59,900 bases of DNA, from contig NZ_RCWZ01000009.1 in assembly GCF_003675385.1 (NCBI RefSeq), forward strand, positions 1 through 59,900, written 5' to 3'. The notes below the pieces were generated by a model. It had not been told where the DNA came from. It searched no databases and was given only the letters and a program-made list of their open reading frames with translations. Every line of letters starts with the position of its first letter. Positions within the stretch are counted from its first letter, which is position 1. The position numbers and the translations under genes are program-made. Positions 7,585-16,384 of this stretch are shown piece by piece. The stretch comes from Mucilaginibacter kameinonensis (lineage in GTDB: Bacteria; Bacteroidota; Bacteroidia; Sphingobacteriales; Sphingobacteriaceae).

Positions 7585-10425
7585 TTAACTAACTAATTGT
7601 AGTACTTCGCCTTTGGGCTGCTCGAAGATTGGCCTACGTAAGCTGTTAACCTTATTGAAAAAGTCGGGTAGTTTTAATCCTGATTGCTTTAAGTCCTTCA
7701 CAAAATTATTAATGCCATCCCGGTAGCTTCCGTAAAAATTACTGTAAAATTCAACGGCCCTCTTTTCAGGCTTTTCCGTTGTGTATATCAAATATTGTTC
7801 AAGGGCAACTTCTACGCCGTAAACTTCACCAGTTGCGCCCCTTCTGATATAAACCTCTTTAAACCTGCCTCTATTTGCTTGGTTATCCAGTTGGTTAATC
7901 GTTAATATTTTCTTACGCTCATGGGTATTGATAGACAGTAATTTTGCGATTTCATCAAAGTTGTCTTTGAACTTTGATTGATCTAACAACATGGTAGTAT
8001 CGGAGTTATTTATAATACTATCCTTAACTACTGTATTGCCGATAATGTCGCCCAGTTCCTGTGTCACCACAATGGCCTCACCCCAAAACTTTCTCACTGT
8101 TTTGTACAGGTATAAAATGTAGCCGCCCATAAGCGGCGAAGCGATGGCCTTCCACGCTTCTTCTATAATTAAAGCCTTTCGCTGCTCGGTTCGGAAACGC
8201 ATTTTTTGAATAAAAACATCCATTATTATGAGCGTTACGATTGGAAACAAGGTTTTGTGCTCTTTTATACTGTCTATTTCAAAAACAACAAATGGTTCGG
8301 TGAATAGGGAACTATCTGCTTCCTCGTTTAATATCGCTTCAAACTCACCGCCCTTGTAAAACTTCTTTAAAACAAACCGGAACTCGTCAACATCAAAAGG
8401 GATATTTTCTTGCTTTTTGATTTCGGGAATTTTGTATAAGGCGAAATCATAAAAGGAATTAAAGTTTAACTCAACAACGTTCTTCCTTTTAAATTCTTCT
8501 TTTGCTTTTTGTGTTGCTTCATGATAACGTTCAGATTGCAATTGATCTACATCGGCATCCCTTAGCCATTCAATGGTATCGTCCAGGTTTTCCTTGTAAA
8601 GTCGGTTATATTCCGCCTCATAGAAGGTTACTTTGTCATCATCGCTGCCGACAAAATTGTTAGTCAATTCCTGGGCTTTGCTTTTCATATATTCAATATC
8701 CTTTTCTACTAACTCCTTCGCCCGGATTGAATAGTCGGTACTATCCATCTCTGCCTTTACCTGATCGTAAATCGCATTAATTTCGGCATCGGAAATATCT
8801 GCAAAAAGTGGCTTTGTAAAGTAATTGCTGTAATAGGATGATATTACTTGTGCGATTACGTCACTTTCAACCTGATTTACGGTGCCATCTGCACCTTTCC
8901 ATAAGAGGCTAATTAGGGTCTTTAGAAAATCTTTCTTTTCAATGTTGTATTCGCCTTCACTGATTGCAAAAGGGTTCATCGTAATAGGCTTTTCATCGGT
9001 ATAGGTGATGTATTTACCGTTATAATAGGCGCATAAACCGGAATATGAGTGTCCAACATCAACAATTACAACGTCCATTAACCATTTAGGGTTTGGAGAG
9101 TAGTTATACATGCAATACTGTTCAATCAGGGCATTCATAAAAAACGATTTGCCGGAACCACTGGGGCCAAGCACGAACTTGTTTCTATTATTAATCCTAT
9201 TTGTTCGCATCGGCAAATCTGCGGGGTCAATAGCGACTGGTATGCCCTGTCTATCAGTAAAGCGAATTTGAAAGCCACTCACTTCATCTTTACTTAGGGC
9301 TTCTTTAAAAAAAAAACAAAGGGCTGCATCTGCTGTCGTCAAGAATAAGTCGTAATCCTCTAACTCTACCGTATTGCCAGGCAATGCCGTTCTGAACAGT
9401 TCCATTTGATTGTAGGCGTTTTTGTTGGGGATGATGCCTTGTTGAAATAGTGAACTTTCAATATAATTACAAGTTTGTTGGATATTATCCAGTGATGCGC
9501 ATACTAAAATATTGAAGTGGCAGTACACAAGCATTTGGTTTTCCCTGGCTATATCTACCAAAAGGTTATCAATATCCTCTACGCACATCAAATTTGCGGG
9601 GTCGGGAATACCTGAATGTCGCTTTTTTTTAAGTTCTAACTTTCGTTGTGTAATGTTTTGAGCAGGTATATCAATTATCTGATTATATACGATGGTTTGA
9701 TATAAGGGCACACTGTATAATAAGCCCATCGTGTCAATGGGGAAACCCTTTAAAGTGTCTTTGTCGTTTCGCTCGATATGGGTTGAAACCTTTTCGGGTA
9801 AATCAATGGTATCAATATTCACAAGTGGGACGCTGCGCACGGCTTTGTCGCCCATTTGAATTTCCACATCTGTAGCGCGCATATTATTGAGTGAAACATG
9901 GTTAGTACTAAAATTCATACTAAGTATACGTTTCACGTAAAGATCAATTTCGTTCCTGGTTAAGAGTTGAGGTTGTAAGTTGTTCCTTTTAAGCAGGTCG
10001 TCCAACTTTCCAATATTTTGCTCGAAATCAGTATAGTTTTTCTTATTGTAAGTATAAAAAGAACCTCGCTTAGCCTTGCGCGTAATGACAAGGTAGGTAG
10101 TGAGGTCAGTATATTCCCTACCGTTAAAATGCTCGTCATATTTCTGCTGTAAATATTCCGTGCTATCTGCTTTATTATAAATTTTTTTGGTTAAAACATC
10201 TTGTTTTTGTATCACATACCCTTCACCCAAAATTTTTGTCATGTTTACGAATAGTTGATGCGAACTGTCGTATGCGCCTGGGTCGGCTGAATATTGAAGA
10301 ACAGGATTATTAAGCCTGAATATTACCGAATAATCGCCTTTTAGATTATATAAGGTGGGATATAACCCACTTTCATCAATACCAAAATATGGTAAAGTGA
10401 ACTCTGTTTTACGTTTTTGTGCCAT
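7585..10425 (-). CDS. traG: TraG, VirB4-family conjugation ATPase
   Basis: 946 aa. The N-terminal about 380 residues form the TraG/VirB4 platform domain, followed by a RecA-like ATPase domain with Walker A GPSGSGKS (residues 420-427) and Walker B ALIIEEAW (about 751-758). VirB4 ATPases power assembly of the type IV secretion channel at the inner membrane. An insertion of about 200 charged residues (about 510-700) lies between the Walker motifs. The start overlaps the end of traF by 17 bp. Confidence 0.95.
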   Translation of the reverse strand: MAQKRKTEFTLPYFGIDESGLYPTLYNLKGDYSVIFRLNNPVLQYSADPGAYDSSHQLFVNMTKILGEGYVIQKQDVLTKKIYNKADSTEYLQQKYDEHFNGREYTDLTTYLVITRKAKRGSFYTYNKKNYTDFEQNIGKLDDLLKRNNLQPQLLTRNEIDLYVKRILSMNFSTNHVSLNNMRATDVEIQMGDKAVRSVPLVNIDTIDLPEKVSTHIERNDKDTLKGFPIDTMGLLYSVPLYQTIVYNQIIDIPAQNITQRKLELKKKRHSGIPDPANLMCVEDIDNLLVDIARENQMLVYCHFNILVCASLDNIQQTCNYIESSLFQQGIIPNKNAYNQMELFRTALPGNTVELEDYDLFLTTADAALCFFFKEALSKDEVSGFQIRFTDRQGIPVAIDPADLPMRTNRINNRNKFVLGPSGSGKSFFMNALIEQYCMYNYSPNPKWLMDVVIVDVGHSYSGLCAYYNGKYITYTDEKPITMNPFAISEGEYNIEKKDFLKTLISLLWKGADGTVNQVESDVIAQVISSYYSNYFTKPLFADISDAEINAIYDQVKAEMDSTDYSIRAKELVEKDIEYMKSKAQELTNNFVGSDDDKVTFYEAEYNRLYKENLDDTIEWLRDADVDQLQSERYHEATQKAKEEFKRKNVVELNFNSFYDFALYKIPEIKKQENIPFDVDEFRFVLKKFYKGGEFEAILNEEADSSLFTEPFVVFEIDSIKEHKTLFPIVTLIIMDVFIQKMRFRTEQRKALIIEEAWKAIASPLMGGYILYLYKTVRKFWGEAIVVTQELGDIIGNTVVKDSIINNSDTTMLLDQSKFKDNFDEIAKLLSINTHERKKILTINQLDNQANRGRFKEVYIRRGATGEVYGVEVALEQYLIYTTEKPEKRAVEFYSNFYGSYRDGINNFVKDLKQSGLKLPDFFNKVNSLRRPIFEQPKGEVLQLVS

Positions 10426-10708
10426 TTCTCAATTTTCTAAAATCAGTACCTAACTTGAATATTCCTGTATGCCTTGTTTTAAAGTGTAGCCCCTTCTTTT
10501 GCTGTTGGGCGGTAAAAAAAAGCCCTCCGGCAAAGCCCCCCACGCAAATAAGTCCTCCATAGGCCATACTGGTTAAGCTGCCTACTACTCCACCTGCTAC
10601 CAAACTAATGATCAGGGACGCTATACCCCATCCGATGAATTTTCCTTGAAAACCACGATAAATCAGGGGCTTTTGAAGCCCCCGATAAATGTTGAATTGC
10701 TTTGCCAT
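10409..10708 (-). CDS. traF: TraF, small conjugative membrane protein (DUF4133 type)
   Basis: 99 aa with two membrane segments (about residues 27-48 and 51-68) and basic termini, as in TraF/DUF4133 proteins, which are compared with VirB3. I chose the ATG at 10708 because it overlaps the traE stop as TAATG, the junction style used throughout this operon, and gives the family N-terminus (MAKQFNIYRGLQKP). The open frame extends 18 codons further upstream inside traE. The 3' end overlaps traG, usual for a VirB3/VirB4 pair. Confidence 0.88.
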   Translation of the reverse strand: MAKQFNIYRGLQKPLIYRGFQGKFIGWGIASLIISLVAGGVVGSLTSMAYGGLICVGGFAGGLFFTAQQQKKGLHFKTRHTGIFKLGTDFRKLRNGTKT

Positions 10709-11022
10709 TACACACCGAAGAATGCCTTGATGATAACACCAACCAGTACTAAGAATAGGCAAGAACCACCCCAGCCCATAAGTTCCTTGTTAATGTCTTG
10801 GTCACCACTATTCCATTTCACGTAGACGCGGACACCGCCGATAATACCAACAACCGCCCCGATTGCAAGACAAAGCGTAGATATCGGGTCAACGTATTGA
10901 CGTAATGAGGTATTGGCGGCGTTAATGCCGGTAACACCATCCTGTGCCATTGATTGACTTGCAGATACTGCGATTAAGGTTGCAACTGCGAATGCTTGTT
11001 TTACTTTTTTAGAGATTTTCAT
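10708..11022 (-). CDS. traE: TraE, VirB2/pilin-like protein (DUF4134 type), copy 1
   Basis: 104 aa: cleavable signal peptide (1-27, ending SMAQ) and two hydrophobic helices separated by a short basic loop (VRVYVKWNSGDQDINKELMGW). This is the size and layout of DUF4134/TraE proteins, which are compared with VirB2 pilins. A second related gene lies 240 bp upstream (11262-11588). The stop overlaps the traF start. Confidence 0.86.
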   Translation of the reverse strand: MKISKKVKQAFAVATLIAVSASQSMAQDGVTGINAANTSLRQYVDPISTLCLAIGAVVGIIGGVRVYVKWNSGDQDINKELMGWGGSCLFLVLVGVIIKAFFGV

Positions 11023-11094
11023 AACAGATAAAAATTAATGGATTAAAAAATTGAATAATACTTATTGAATAAAATTTGTGGATTGTGAAGTTGA

Positions 11095-11256
11095 TGATAG
11101 CCTTTCGCTATCAATTAGTTTGAACCTGGTTGGCTGCAGCCAAACAAAATGCTATCAAAATGAGCTGAGGATCTGCAAGCCGGTTTGAAATTTTGCTATC
11201 AATTTAGAATGTGGGCGGGCCTGGTCTGCGGATGCTCCGGCCTCGGTATGATAGCA
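11095..11256. repeat. Phased TGMTAKCA array A
   Basis: Sites at 11095 (TGATAGCC), 11106 (CGCTATCA), 11150, 11194 (TGCTATCA) and 11249 (TGATAGCA), spaced 11, 44, 44 and 55 bp. Cores in order: GCCTGGT-like class carrying TTGGCTGCAGCCAA, GCCGG class, and the 55-bp terminal module with GGCCTGGTCTGCGG and GCTCCGG. The right end lies 5 nt from the stop of the second traE-like gene, so the array sits inside the tra operon between two pilin paralogues. Confidence 0.9.
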
Positions 11257-11261
11257 TTATG

Positions 11262-11588
11262 TCAAATGCCGTATATACCACCAATTATGACAGCGATTAA
11301 TTGAAGAAATATAAATGCGCCTAACCAACCCATTACCTGGGCATCTATATGATGTTTACCTGATTGCCAATTATTATAAACCCTCAACCCGCCGACCAAG
11401 CCAAAAATGGCACCGAGTATTGAGGCCGTTGCGGTTAAAGCATGATATTGGCTTTTTACCATTCGTGTTGCATCGCCAAATTCTTGAATACCCGGTGGCT
11501 CTTGGGCTAACAATGAAATTGTAAGGCAACAAAAAAGGGCTGTCAATGTAGCAGCCCTGATAAAGTGGATTTTTTTATAATTTCTCAT
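11262..11588 (-). CDS. TraE-like protein (DUF4134 type), copy 2
   Basis: 108 aa with a signal peptide (about 1-29, ending LLAQ), two hydrophobic helices and the loop LRVYNNWQSGKHHIDAQVMGW, clearly paralogous to traE at 10708-11022 (VRVYVKWNSGDQDINKELMGW). Two pilin-like genes in series may give a major and a minor subunit. The pair is separated by phased array A, not by the overlapping junctions used elsewhere in this operon. Confidence 0.82.
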   Translation of the reverse strand: MRNYKKIHFIRAATLTALFCCLTISLLAQEPPGIQEFGDATRMVKSQYHALTATASILGAIFGLVGGLRVYNNWQSGKHHIDAQVMGWLGAFIFLQLIAVIIGGIYGI

Positions 11589-11590
11589 AG

Positions 11591-11974
11591 CTAAAAAACA
11601 AGGGAGCGTTTATAATCAATTGTATTAGTTTGCGCAAGCTTGATGACTTCGGACATTTGGGTAATGCCGCCTGTGGAGTTATTTATGTTATGCGAAACAA
11701 TATTTAATTCCTCGGTGTCTTGTTCTTCTCTTTCCCAAACAGCGCTTAGACTGCCGTTTTCTAAATCATCATCAAAAGTTGATATTGGAATTACGGCTTG
11801 TTCTTCTTGATGTTCAACTGGGATAGATTGTACATCTTCGCTAAAGGTGAGCACATCACCATCGGTAGATACCGGGCGTACATTTTTGCTTTTGATTAAA
11901 TCAAGTATGATGTTAAACCCATAGTATGCCACATAGGCGACTATCAGTATGATTGTAAACTTTGACCAATTCAT
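11591..11974 (-). CDS. Small membrane-anchored protein of the transfer operon
   Basis: 127 aa with one N-terminal membrane helix (about residues 5-22) and an acidic, probably unstructured cytoplasmic or periplasmic tail. No recognised domain. It lies 2 bp before the second traE-like gene and 2 bp after the TraB-like gene, so it belongs to the transfer operon; position suggests a TraC/TraD-like accessory. I do not recognise the family. Confidence 0.6.
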   Translation of the reverse strand: MNWSKFTIILIVAYVAYYGFNIILDLIKSKNVRPVSTDGDVLTFSEDVQSIPVEHQEEQAVIPISTFDDDLENGSLSAVWEREEQDTEELNIVSHNINNSTGGITQMSEVIKLAQTNTIDYKRSLVF

Positions 11975-11976
11975 AG

Positions 11977-12348
11977 TTATATTTCTTTAAGTGAATTTTT
12001 AATTGCGTTCTTCATTAATGTTTTAATTTCGGGATGTGCTTCAAAAAAGTATTCAATTGAAAAATTGACAAACTGCACTACGTTGACTTTTAAAGCCGGT
12101 TGAAGCATATTAAGTATGGGCATATGTTTATCATCAAACCTGATTAACATTTTAGTTTGCCCGGAAACCTTTGCAGAGGTTATTTGCCCTATTAGATCGG
12201 TTAACTCGGCACGGCCATTTTCGGTAATTTCATCGACTGGGGGGCTGTTGGGTGCTGGCTGTTCAACATCTGTACCGGCTCCCCTGACTAAGCTTTGTTC
12301 TCTTTCTTTTCGTACACGCTCGGTTATTGATTTTATACCTTCTCCCAT
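11977..12348 (-). CDS. TraB-like cytoplasmic protein (DUF3408-like)
   Basis: 123 aa. The first 45 residues are charged and probably disordered; the second half (about 60-120) has a strand-helix-helix pattern compatible with a ribbon-helix-helix-like dimer (MLIRFDDKHMPILNM...VNVVQFVNFSIEYF). It follows the ParA-like gene with a 16-bp overlap, as DUF3408/TraB genes do in CTnDOT-like elements, so it may act as the DNA-binding or adaptor partner of that ATPase. Assignment mainly by context. Confidence 0.6.
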   Translation of the reverse strand: MGEGIKSITERVRKEREQSLVRGAGTDVEQPAPNSPPVDEITENGRAELTDLIGQITSAKVSGQTKMLIRFDDKHMPILNMLQPALKVNVVQFVNFSIEYFFEAHPEIKTLMKNAIKNSLKEI

Positions 12349-12980
12349 GACCGCGCATATTTATGTATGAACTCATTAAAAATCAAATCGAATACCGGAG
12401 ACACAACCTGAATGATACTTGGCGGGGTTTCAAAAGTGGTTATGCGCTGGAAGTCTATCCTTTCAGGGATAGGCTTTGTAACTGCCCCAAAATTTGACAG
12501 TACCTTATTTACACTTTCAAGGGTTTCATATTTAACGTTAGTTTTGATACGGTTAGGTATAAAAATGATTTTTGCTTTTTCGTTAAGTGTACGTACCACT
12601 TCTGAAAAATCGATAGTCGCTCCTACTGAAAATTCATCATAGGCAAAAGGGCAGATTATCAGATCAACTCCTTGAAAAACAGGAATGAGGTGGTCATTTT
12701 CAATATTACCAGCCACATCCAAAATAGTAACCAGGTTTTCATTTTCCCTGACGATGGAATTTATAGTAGCAAACTGCTCCATTTCGGCTGCTTCGACTTC
12801 GTACAGGGGTTTATTCTCCAAAACTTGTGCAGCTTGAAATTTATTATAGATTGACCGTTGGTTGTCCATATCAAATAAAACAACCTCTTTATTCTGTACT
12901 AATGACAAGTAGTTTGCGAATAAAACGGCAAGGGTGGACTTACCCACTCCCCCCTTTTGGTTTGCGAATAGTGTTATCAT
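12333..12980 (-). CDS. ParA-family ATPase of the transfer operon (TraA-like)
   Basis: 215 aa, deviant Walker A KGGVGKST at residues 9-16 and a Walker A'-like DMDNQ at about 38-42, marking a MinD/ParA ATPase. In Bacteroidota conjugative elements a ParA homologue named TraA opens the tra operon and is thought to help position or regulate transfer. It is distinct from the partition ParA at 18612-19355. It starts 9 bp after the relaxase gene. Confidence 0.87.
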   Translation of the reverse strand: MITLFANQKGGVGKSTLAVLFANYLSLVQNKEVVLFDMDNQRSIYNKFQAAQVLENKPLYEVEAAEMEQFATINSIVRENENLVTILDVAGNIENDHLIPVFQGVDLIICPFAYDEFSVGATIDFSEVVRTLNEKAKIIFIPNRIKTNVKYETLESVNKVLSNFGAVTKPIPERIDFQRITTFETPPSIIQVVSPVFDLIFNEFIHKYARSWEKV

Positions 12981-12989
12981 AAAATTGAT

Positions 12990-14828
12990 TTATCTGGTGT
13001 TAATTCTTGCTTTTTTCTCCCTGCGCCTGTTTCTGCCGTTGATTTGTTCATCGTCGATATCATCTGCGATACTTAACTCAAAACCTATAATAGCATCTAA
13101 TAAGGCACTTTCTTGTTGATACAATGATTCACCGGATGAAGCTGCGCTCTGATCATTGACGTTTTGGGTTTGGAACCGGCTTGTTTCTGATCGTTCATCG
13201 GGCGCTGAAACCTCCCAGTCATTGCGCTTAACTAATTTATTTTCATAGTGTGTGGTTGCTCCTTCCGCATCTTTAACAGGAACTTGTATTTGCACCTCAT
13301 TATAACCCTTGTAATTAAGTTGTACCAGTTCGCCAACTTTATAACCTGATTCCTGTATAGCGCGTTCCAGGTCTAATCCCCATACTATTCTTGGCTTTCC
13401 GTCCTGTTTTAGCAGTTCAATAAAATAACTTGGCTTTGCATCCTTTTCAAATTGATAGTTCGCGGCACCATGATTCTTTAGGATGCCCTTTAGTGAGTAG
13501 GCATTACTGGTATCGGTTTTAATAATTAGTTCTTTTTCTTTTTGCGGTAACCTTAAACCGGAACGCCTTGCCATTAACGCATAATCAGATGGGCTTAAAA
13601 CCCGCTTTGCGTCAATCAGTATATTGTTGCTCCTATCCAAAATAAACAGTCCCTTGTTATCAGAATGAAGCTCCATTTTGTGGTAGCTAAGTCCTTCATT
13701 CAAAAAGTTGAACTCATGTAAGGATGATTTAAGTAAAACATTTATTAAGGCCAGCCTTTCGGCGGGTATGGTAGCAAAAGAAACCATACCTAAACTGCCA
13801 CCAAAAATTTTTGTAGAGGCTTCCTTTTCTTTGAACCCATCAACTTTAAGGCGAATAGGCTCATTGGTTTTCGTTTGCCGTGTCTTAAGGAGCGTATTAT
13901 CAATAAATTCTTTCAATGGCATAATTTCACTGCCTTTAAAAACAGAATTGCTTTTGTGATCTATGATAGTATAACCGTAAGGTGGTTTGCCGTCCTTCCC
14001 ATGATATACAATGTCAATGTCAAACATCTGCTTAAGCAGTTTTGACAAATCGGATGTGTAACCGATAGGCTTTTTTAAATGGTCGAATTTGGACGGCTCA
14101 TAAACTGTATTAACCGTAGCATCGGCGCGGCCCTTATATTTATTGATAATGGCTTTTAGTTGAAGCATCCGGCCATCGTCCTTTTTACTCTCTGCAATAA
14201 GTGAGTTAACCTTTTGCATCGGTATGATCTGCTGGATATCATCATACTTACGCAAGGTCATTCCGTTGTCGTTGTAAAAAACCGAATAACCTTGTTGCTC
14301 AAAAAGAAGTTTAAACTGGGCTACCGTCGAAATACTGTAATCAAAGGTTTTTTGTACCAGGTCGATTGTAGCGTATTTAATATCGTTATTGATAATTCTT
14401 TGCATGACCTCCATAGCGCGTTTATGCTCGAAAGAGTCATCAATCTTTGCACCATTATGATCTATCCGACTGCTGACAATATGGACGTGATTATTAGCCG
14501 TATCGTTATGAAATACGACCATATAAGGATTTTCGCCATAGCCCATTGCTTTCATAAAAGCATCGGCCATATCTGTTAACTGGCCTTTATCATACTCCCG
14601 GCCCTCTGCTGATAAAACCAGATGCATTTGTTTATCCCTTATCGAAGAATTAGTATTTGACCATGACCGTAAATAATTCTTGTATTCCTCCGGCATTACA
14701 TTTGGAATACCTTGCAGATAACCGAAGTTTTCAGTTTTCATTAACTCTCCCTTATCCTTATCCATCTTGTTTGTATTATAGCTTACTCCATTAAAGGAAC
14801 TGTTGCTATTCAGGAATTTCGCTACCAT
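12990..14828 (-). CDS. MOBP-type relaxase (MobB-like mobilization nuclease)
   Basis: 612 aa. The N-terminal relaxase domain shows the candidate catalytic tyrosine Y17 (GVSYNTNKMDKDKGEL) and the metal-binding histidine motif at H107, H114, H116 (HNDTANNHVHIVSSR). The relaxase nicks one strand at oriT, stays attached to the 5' end and is carried into the recipient through the coupling protein. The C-terminal 350 residues are less conserved. It directly abuts the MobC-like gene, and the probable oriT is the non-coding region beyond that gene. Confidence 0.93.
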   Translation of the reverse strand: MVAKFLNSNSSFNGVSYNTNKMDKDKGELMKTENFGYLQGIPNVMPEEYKNYLRSWSNTNSSIRDKQMHLVLSAEGREYDKGQLTDMADAFMKAMGYGENPYMVVFHNDTANNHVHIVSSRIDHNGAKIDDSFEHKRAMEVMQRIINNDIKYATIDLVQKTFDYSISTVAQFKLLFEQQGYSVFYNDNGMTLRKYDDIQQIIPMQKVNSLIAESKKDDGRMLQLKAIINKYKGRADATVNTVYEPSKFDHLKKPIGYTSDLSKLLKQMFDIDIVYHGKDGKPPYGYTIIDHKSNSVFKGSEIMPLKEFIDNTLLKTRQTKTNEPIRLKVDGFKEKEASTKIFGGSLGMVSFATIPAERLALINVLLKSSLHEFNFLNEGLSYHKMELHSDNKGLFILDRSNNILIDAKRVLSPSDYALMARRSGLRLPQKEKELIIKTDTSNAYSLKGILKNHGAANYQFEKDAKPSYFIELLKQDGKPRIVWGLDLERAIQESGYKVGELVQLNYKGYNEVQIQVPVKDAEGATTHYENKLVKRNDWEVSAPDERSETSRFQTQNVNDQSAASSGESLYQQESALLDAIIGFELSIADDIDDEQINGRNRRREKKARINTR

Positions 14829-15227
14829 TTATTTTTTCATTACCCGATACATTTGCCTTAACACTTTATATAGTTCAGCTTCTTGGATTGAATGAAGGTC
14901 TAATAAGCTGTTATACTGGGAAACAACCTGTGGTGGCAAGTCTTGATTTTTAATTACTGTGTTGGCGTGTTTAGCCAACTGGTTTATATTACTGCCTATC
15001 TTACCTATTTCGGCACCAACTTTTGCAAGCTGTCTGATCACATCCTGTGTAACGATGTAATCCTGATTTTCTAAAACACGTTTTACAAAAAGGTCGGTGC
15101 GGTTTACTCCGATCTGCTTTTCTAACTCGATCAGCTTTTTATGCTGATCTTCTGTTAATCGTAAATGCGCTTGCTTGATTTTTTGGCCTTCATGCTTTGG
15201 CGGCCTGCCTCCTTTATTCCTTGCCAT
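14829..15227 (-). CDS. MobC-like relaxosome accessory protein (ribbon-helix-helix)
   Basis: 132 aa. The basic N-terminus (ARNKGGRPPKHEGQKIKQAHLRLTEDQ) leads into a ribbon-helix-helix DNA-binding motif, followed by a helical MobC-type segment with the pattern VGAEIGKIGSNINQLAKHAN. Such proteins bind oriT and help the relaxase open the strand. It is the first gene of the mobilization/transfer block and its stop is adjacent to the relaxase start. It lies next to the palindrome-rich non-coding region at 15430-16070. Confidence 0.88.
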   Translation of the reverse strand: MARNKGGRPPKHEGQKIKQAHLRLTEDQHKKLIELEKQIGVNRTDLFVKRVLENQDYIVTQDVIRQLAKVGAEIGKIGSNINQLAKHANTVIKNQDLPPQVVSQYNSLLDLHSIQEAELYKVLRQMYRVMKK

Positions 15228-15429
15228 AGGCTTATGCAGTTGGTTTACGAAAAATGAGTTGCGAATTTTTCTCTACCCCTATTTTAAAATTTATGAGGTA
15301 CGAATGAATTTTAGGATAGGCAAGAACGTGTTGTGTTTCGGGAACCCGTAGGGGTTTACGATACACATAAACACATCTTGCAGTAAGAAAAACAACATTT
15401 TTCTTGCTGCTTCCTAACCTAATCAAATG

Positions 15430-16069
15430 TCGTAAACGGGTTTACGCACATCATTTATTGATTCTAATTTTAGTCACACTCCATTAGGGGCCTGGCAAAC
15501 TCAATATTCAATTATTTAAATATTTGAATAGCTATATATATGACTATGCAATAGCCGGCTATTGGAATATCTGTATATACAGATATTCAGATATATGGAT
15601 ATGGGATTGGTTTATTAATTGGATGGCCGATAGGGGTACGGCAAAAAGAAAAAGTTGAGGGATTGACCCTAAGTACAGGCAGTGGCTTTGACACCAGTAG
15701 TTAACTCATTAACGCTGCCTGTATATTAAGTCGGGAATACTCACGTAGGTAACTACATACCTGCCAAAACTGGCTGCCTATGGTTCATTAAAAACAGTCT
15801 TTTATCATTCACGATGAATAAAGAGTGAGTTCAACTGCACTTTAATTCTCGGCTCTGCACCGAAAACGCTTCTTCCCCCAATGTCAAAGACCTTGTTTGT
15901 TCCTATCTGAATATTTATCTAATCAGATATTCGGATATACAAATATACGGTTTTGCTATATTTTACAATGGTAATTTATCAAAACGCTATATTTATGAAA
16001 CAACTAATTGTATATCAGAGTAATAAAATTATCTGATAAACAAGCTAAGCTTGAAAAAAGTTAGGGGTA
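15430..16069. other. Non-coding candidate oriT region
   Basis: No convincing gene occurs here. The stretch borders the MobC-like gene and holds dense inverted repeats: CAATAGCCGGCTATTG at 15549-15564, a 24-bp perfect palindrome at 15565-15588, and a long-range repeat TACAGGCAG (15674-15682) / CTGCCTGTA (15715-15723). Short hairpins also occur near 15746-15765 and 15808-15820. In mobilizable Bacteroidota elements oriT lies just upstream of the relaxosome genes, which makes this the best oriT candidate. I cannot place the nick site. Confidence 0.55.
15549..15588. repeat. Two adjacent perfect palindromes (16 and 24 bp)
   Basis: CAATAGCCGGCTATTG (15549-15564) is immediately followed by a 24-bp palindrome (15565-15588) that starts GAATATCTGTAT and is its own reverse complement. 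Back-to-back perfect palindromes suggest dimer binding sites or a cruciform/hairpin recognised during transfer initiation. Confidence 0.8.
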
Positions 16070-16168
16070 TTAAGGTTTTGGCCTTTTTTTTGATGCCCGT
16101 ATACAAGCGATGACAGCAATTAATACATAGTAGACTAATACTGTCACTACCGGAATGTAAGGCTCCAT
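16070..16168 (-). CDS. Possible 32-aa single-pass membrane peptide
   Basis: A short frame starting ATG at 16168 encodes 32 residues: a hydrophobic helix (about residues 5-24) and a very basic C-terminus (RASKKRPKP). This is the layout of small inner-membrane proteins. It lies in the otherwise non-coding region between the LuxR-type gene and the mobilization genes. No homologue is recognised and the frame is short, so it may be chance. Confidence 0.35.
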   Translation of the reverse strand: MEPYIPVVTVLVYYVLIAVIACIRASKKRPKP

Positions 16169-16384
16169 TTATGTTTTTCAAGAATAGATATAACAAATAT
16201 GGGGCTTCAAAAAGAGGATGTAAATACGTAGAAACTACTATTCTGCGGGTAAAAAAGTAGCGTTTTGTGTACTACGTGATTATACGTATTTACTCATAAA
16301 TTGCTGATTTATAAGGGGCAAAAAAAATACGTATAATTGACTATGCAACTATACGTATATACGACTATTCAGATATTTAAATAT

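Noticed and set aside
15232..15426. 64-aa minus-strand open frame upstream of the MobC-like gene
   Set aside because: Composition is unlike the neighbours, it has no plausible domain, and it lies in the non-coding transfer-origin region.
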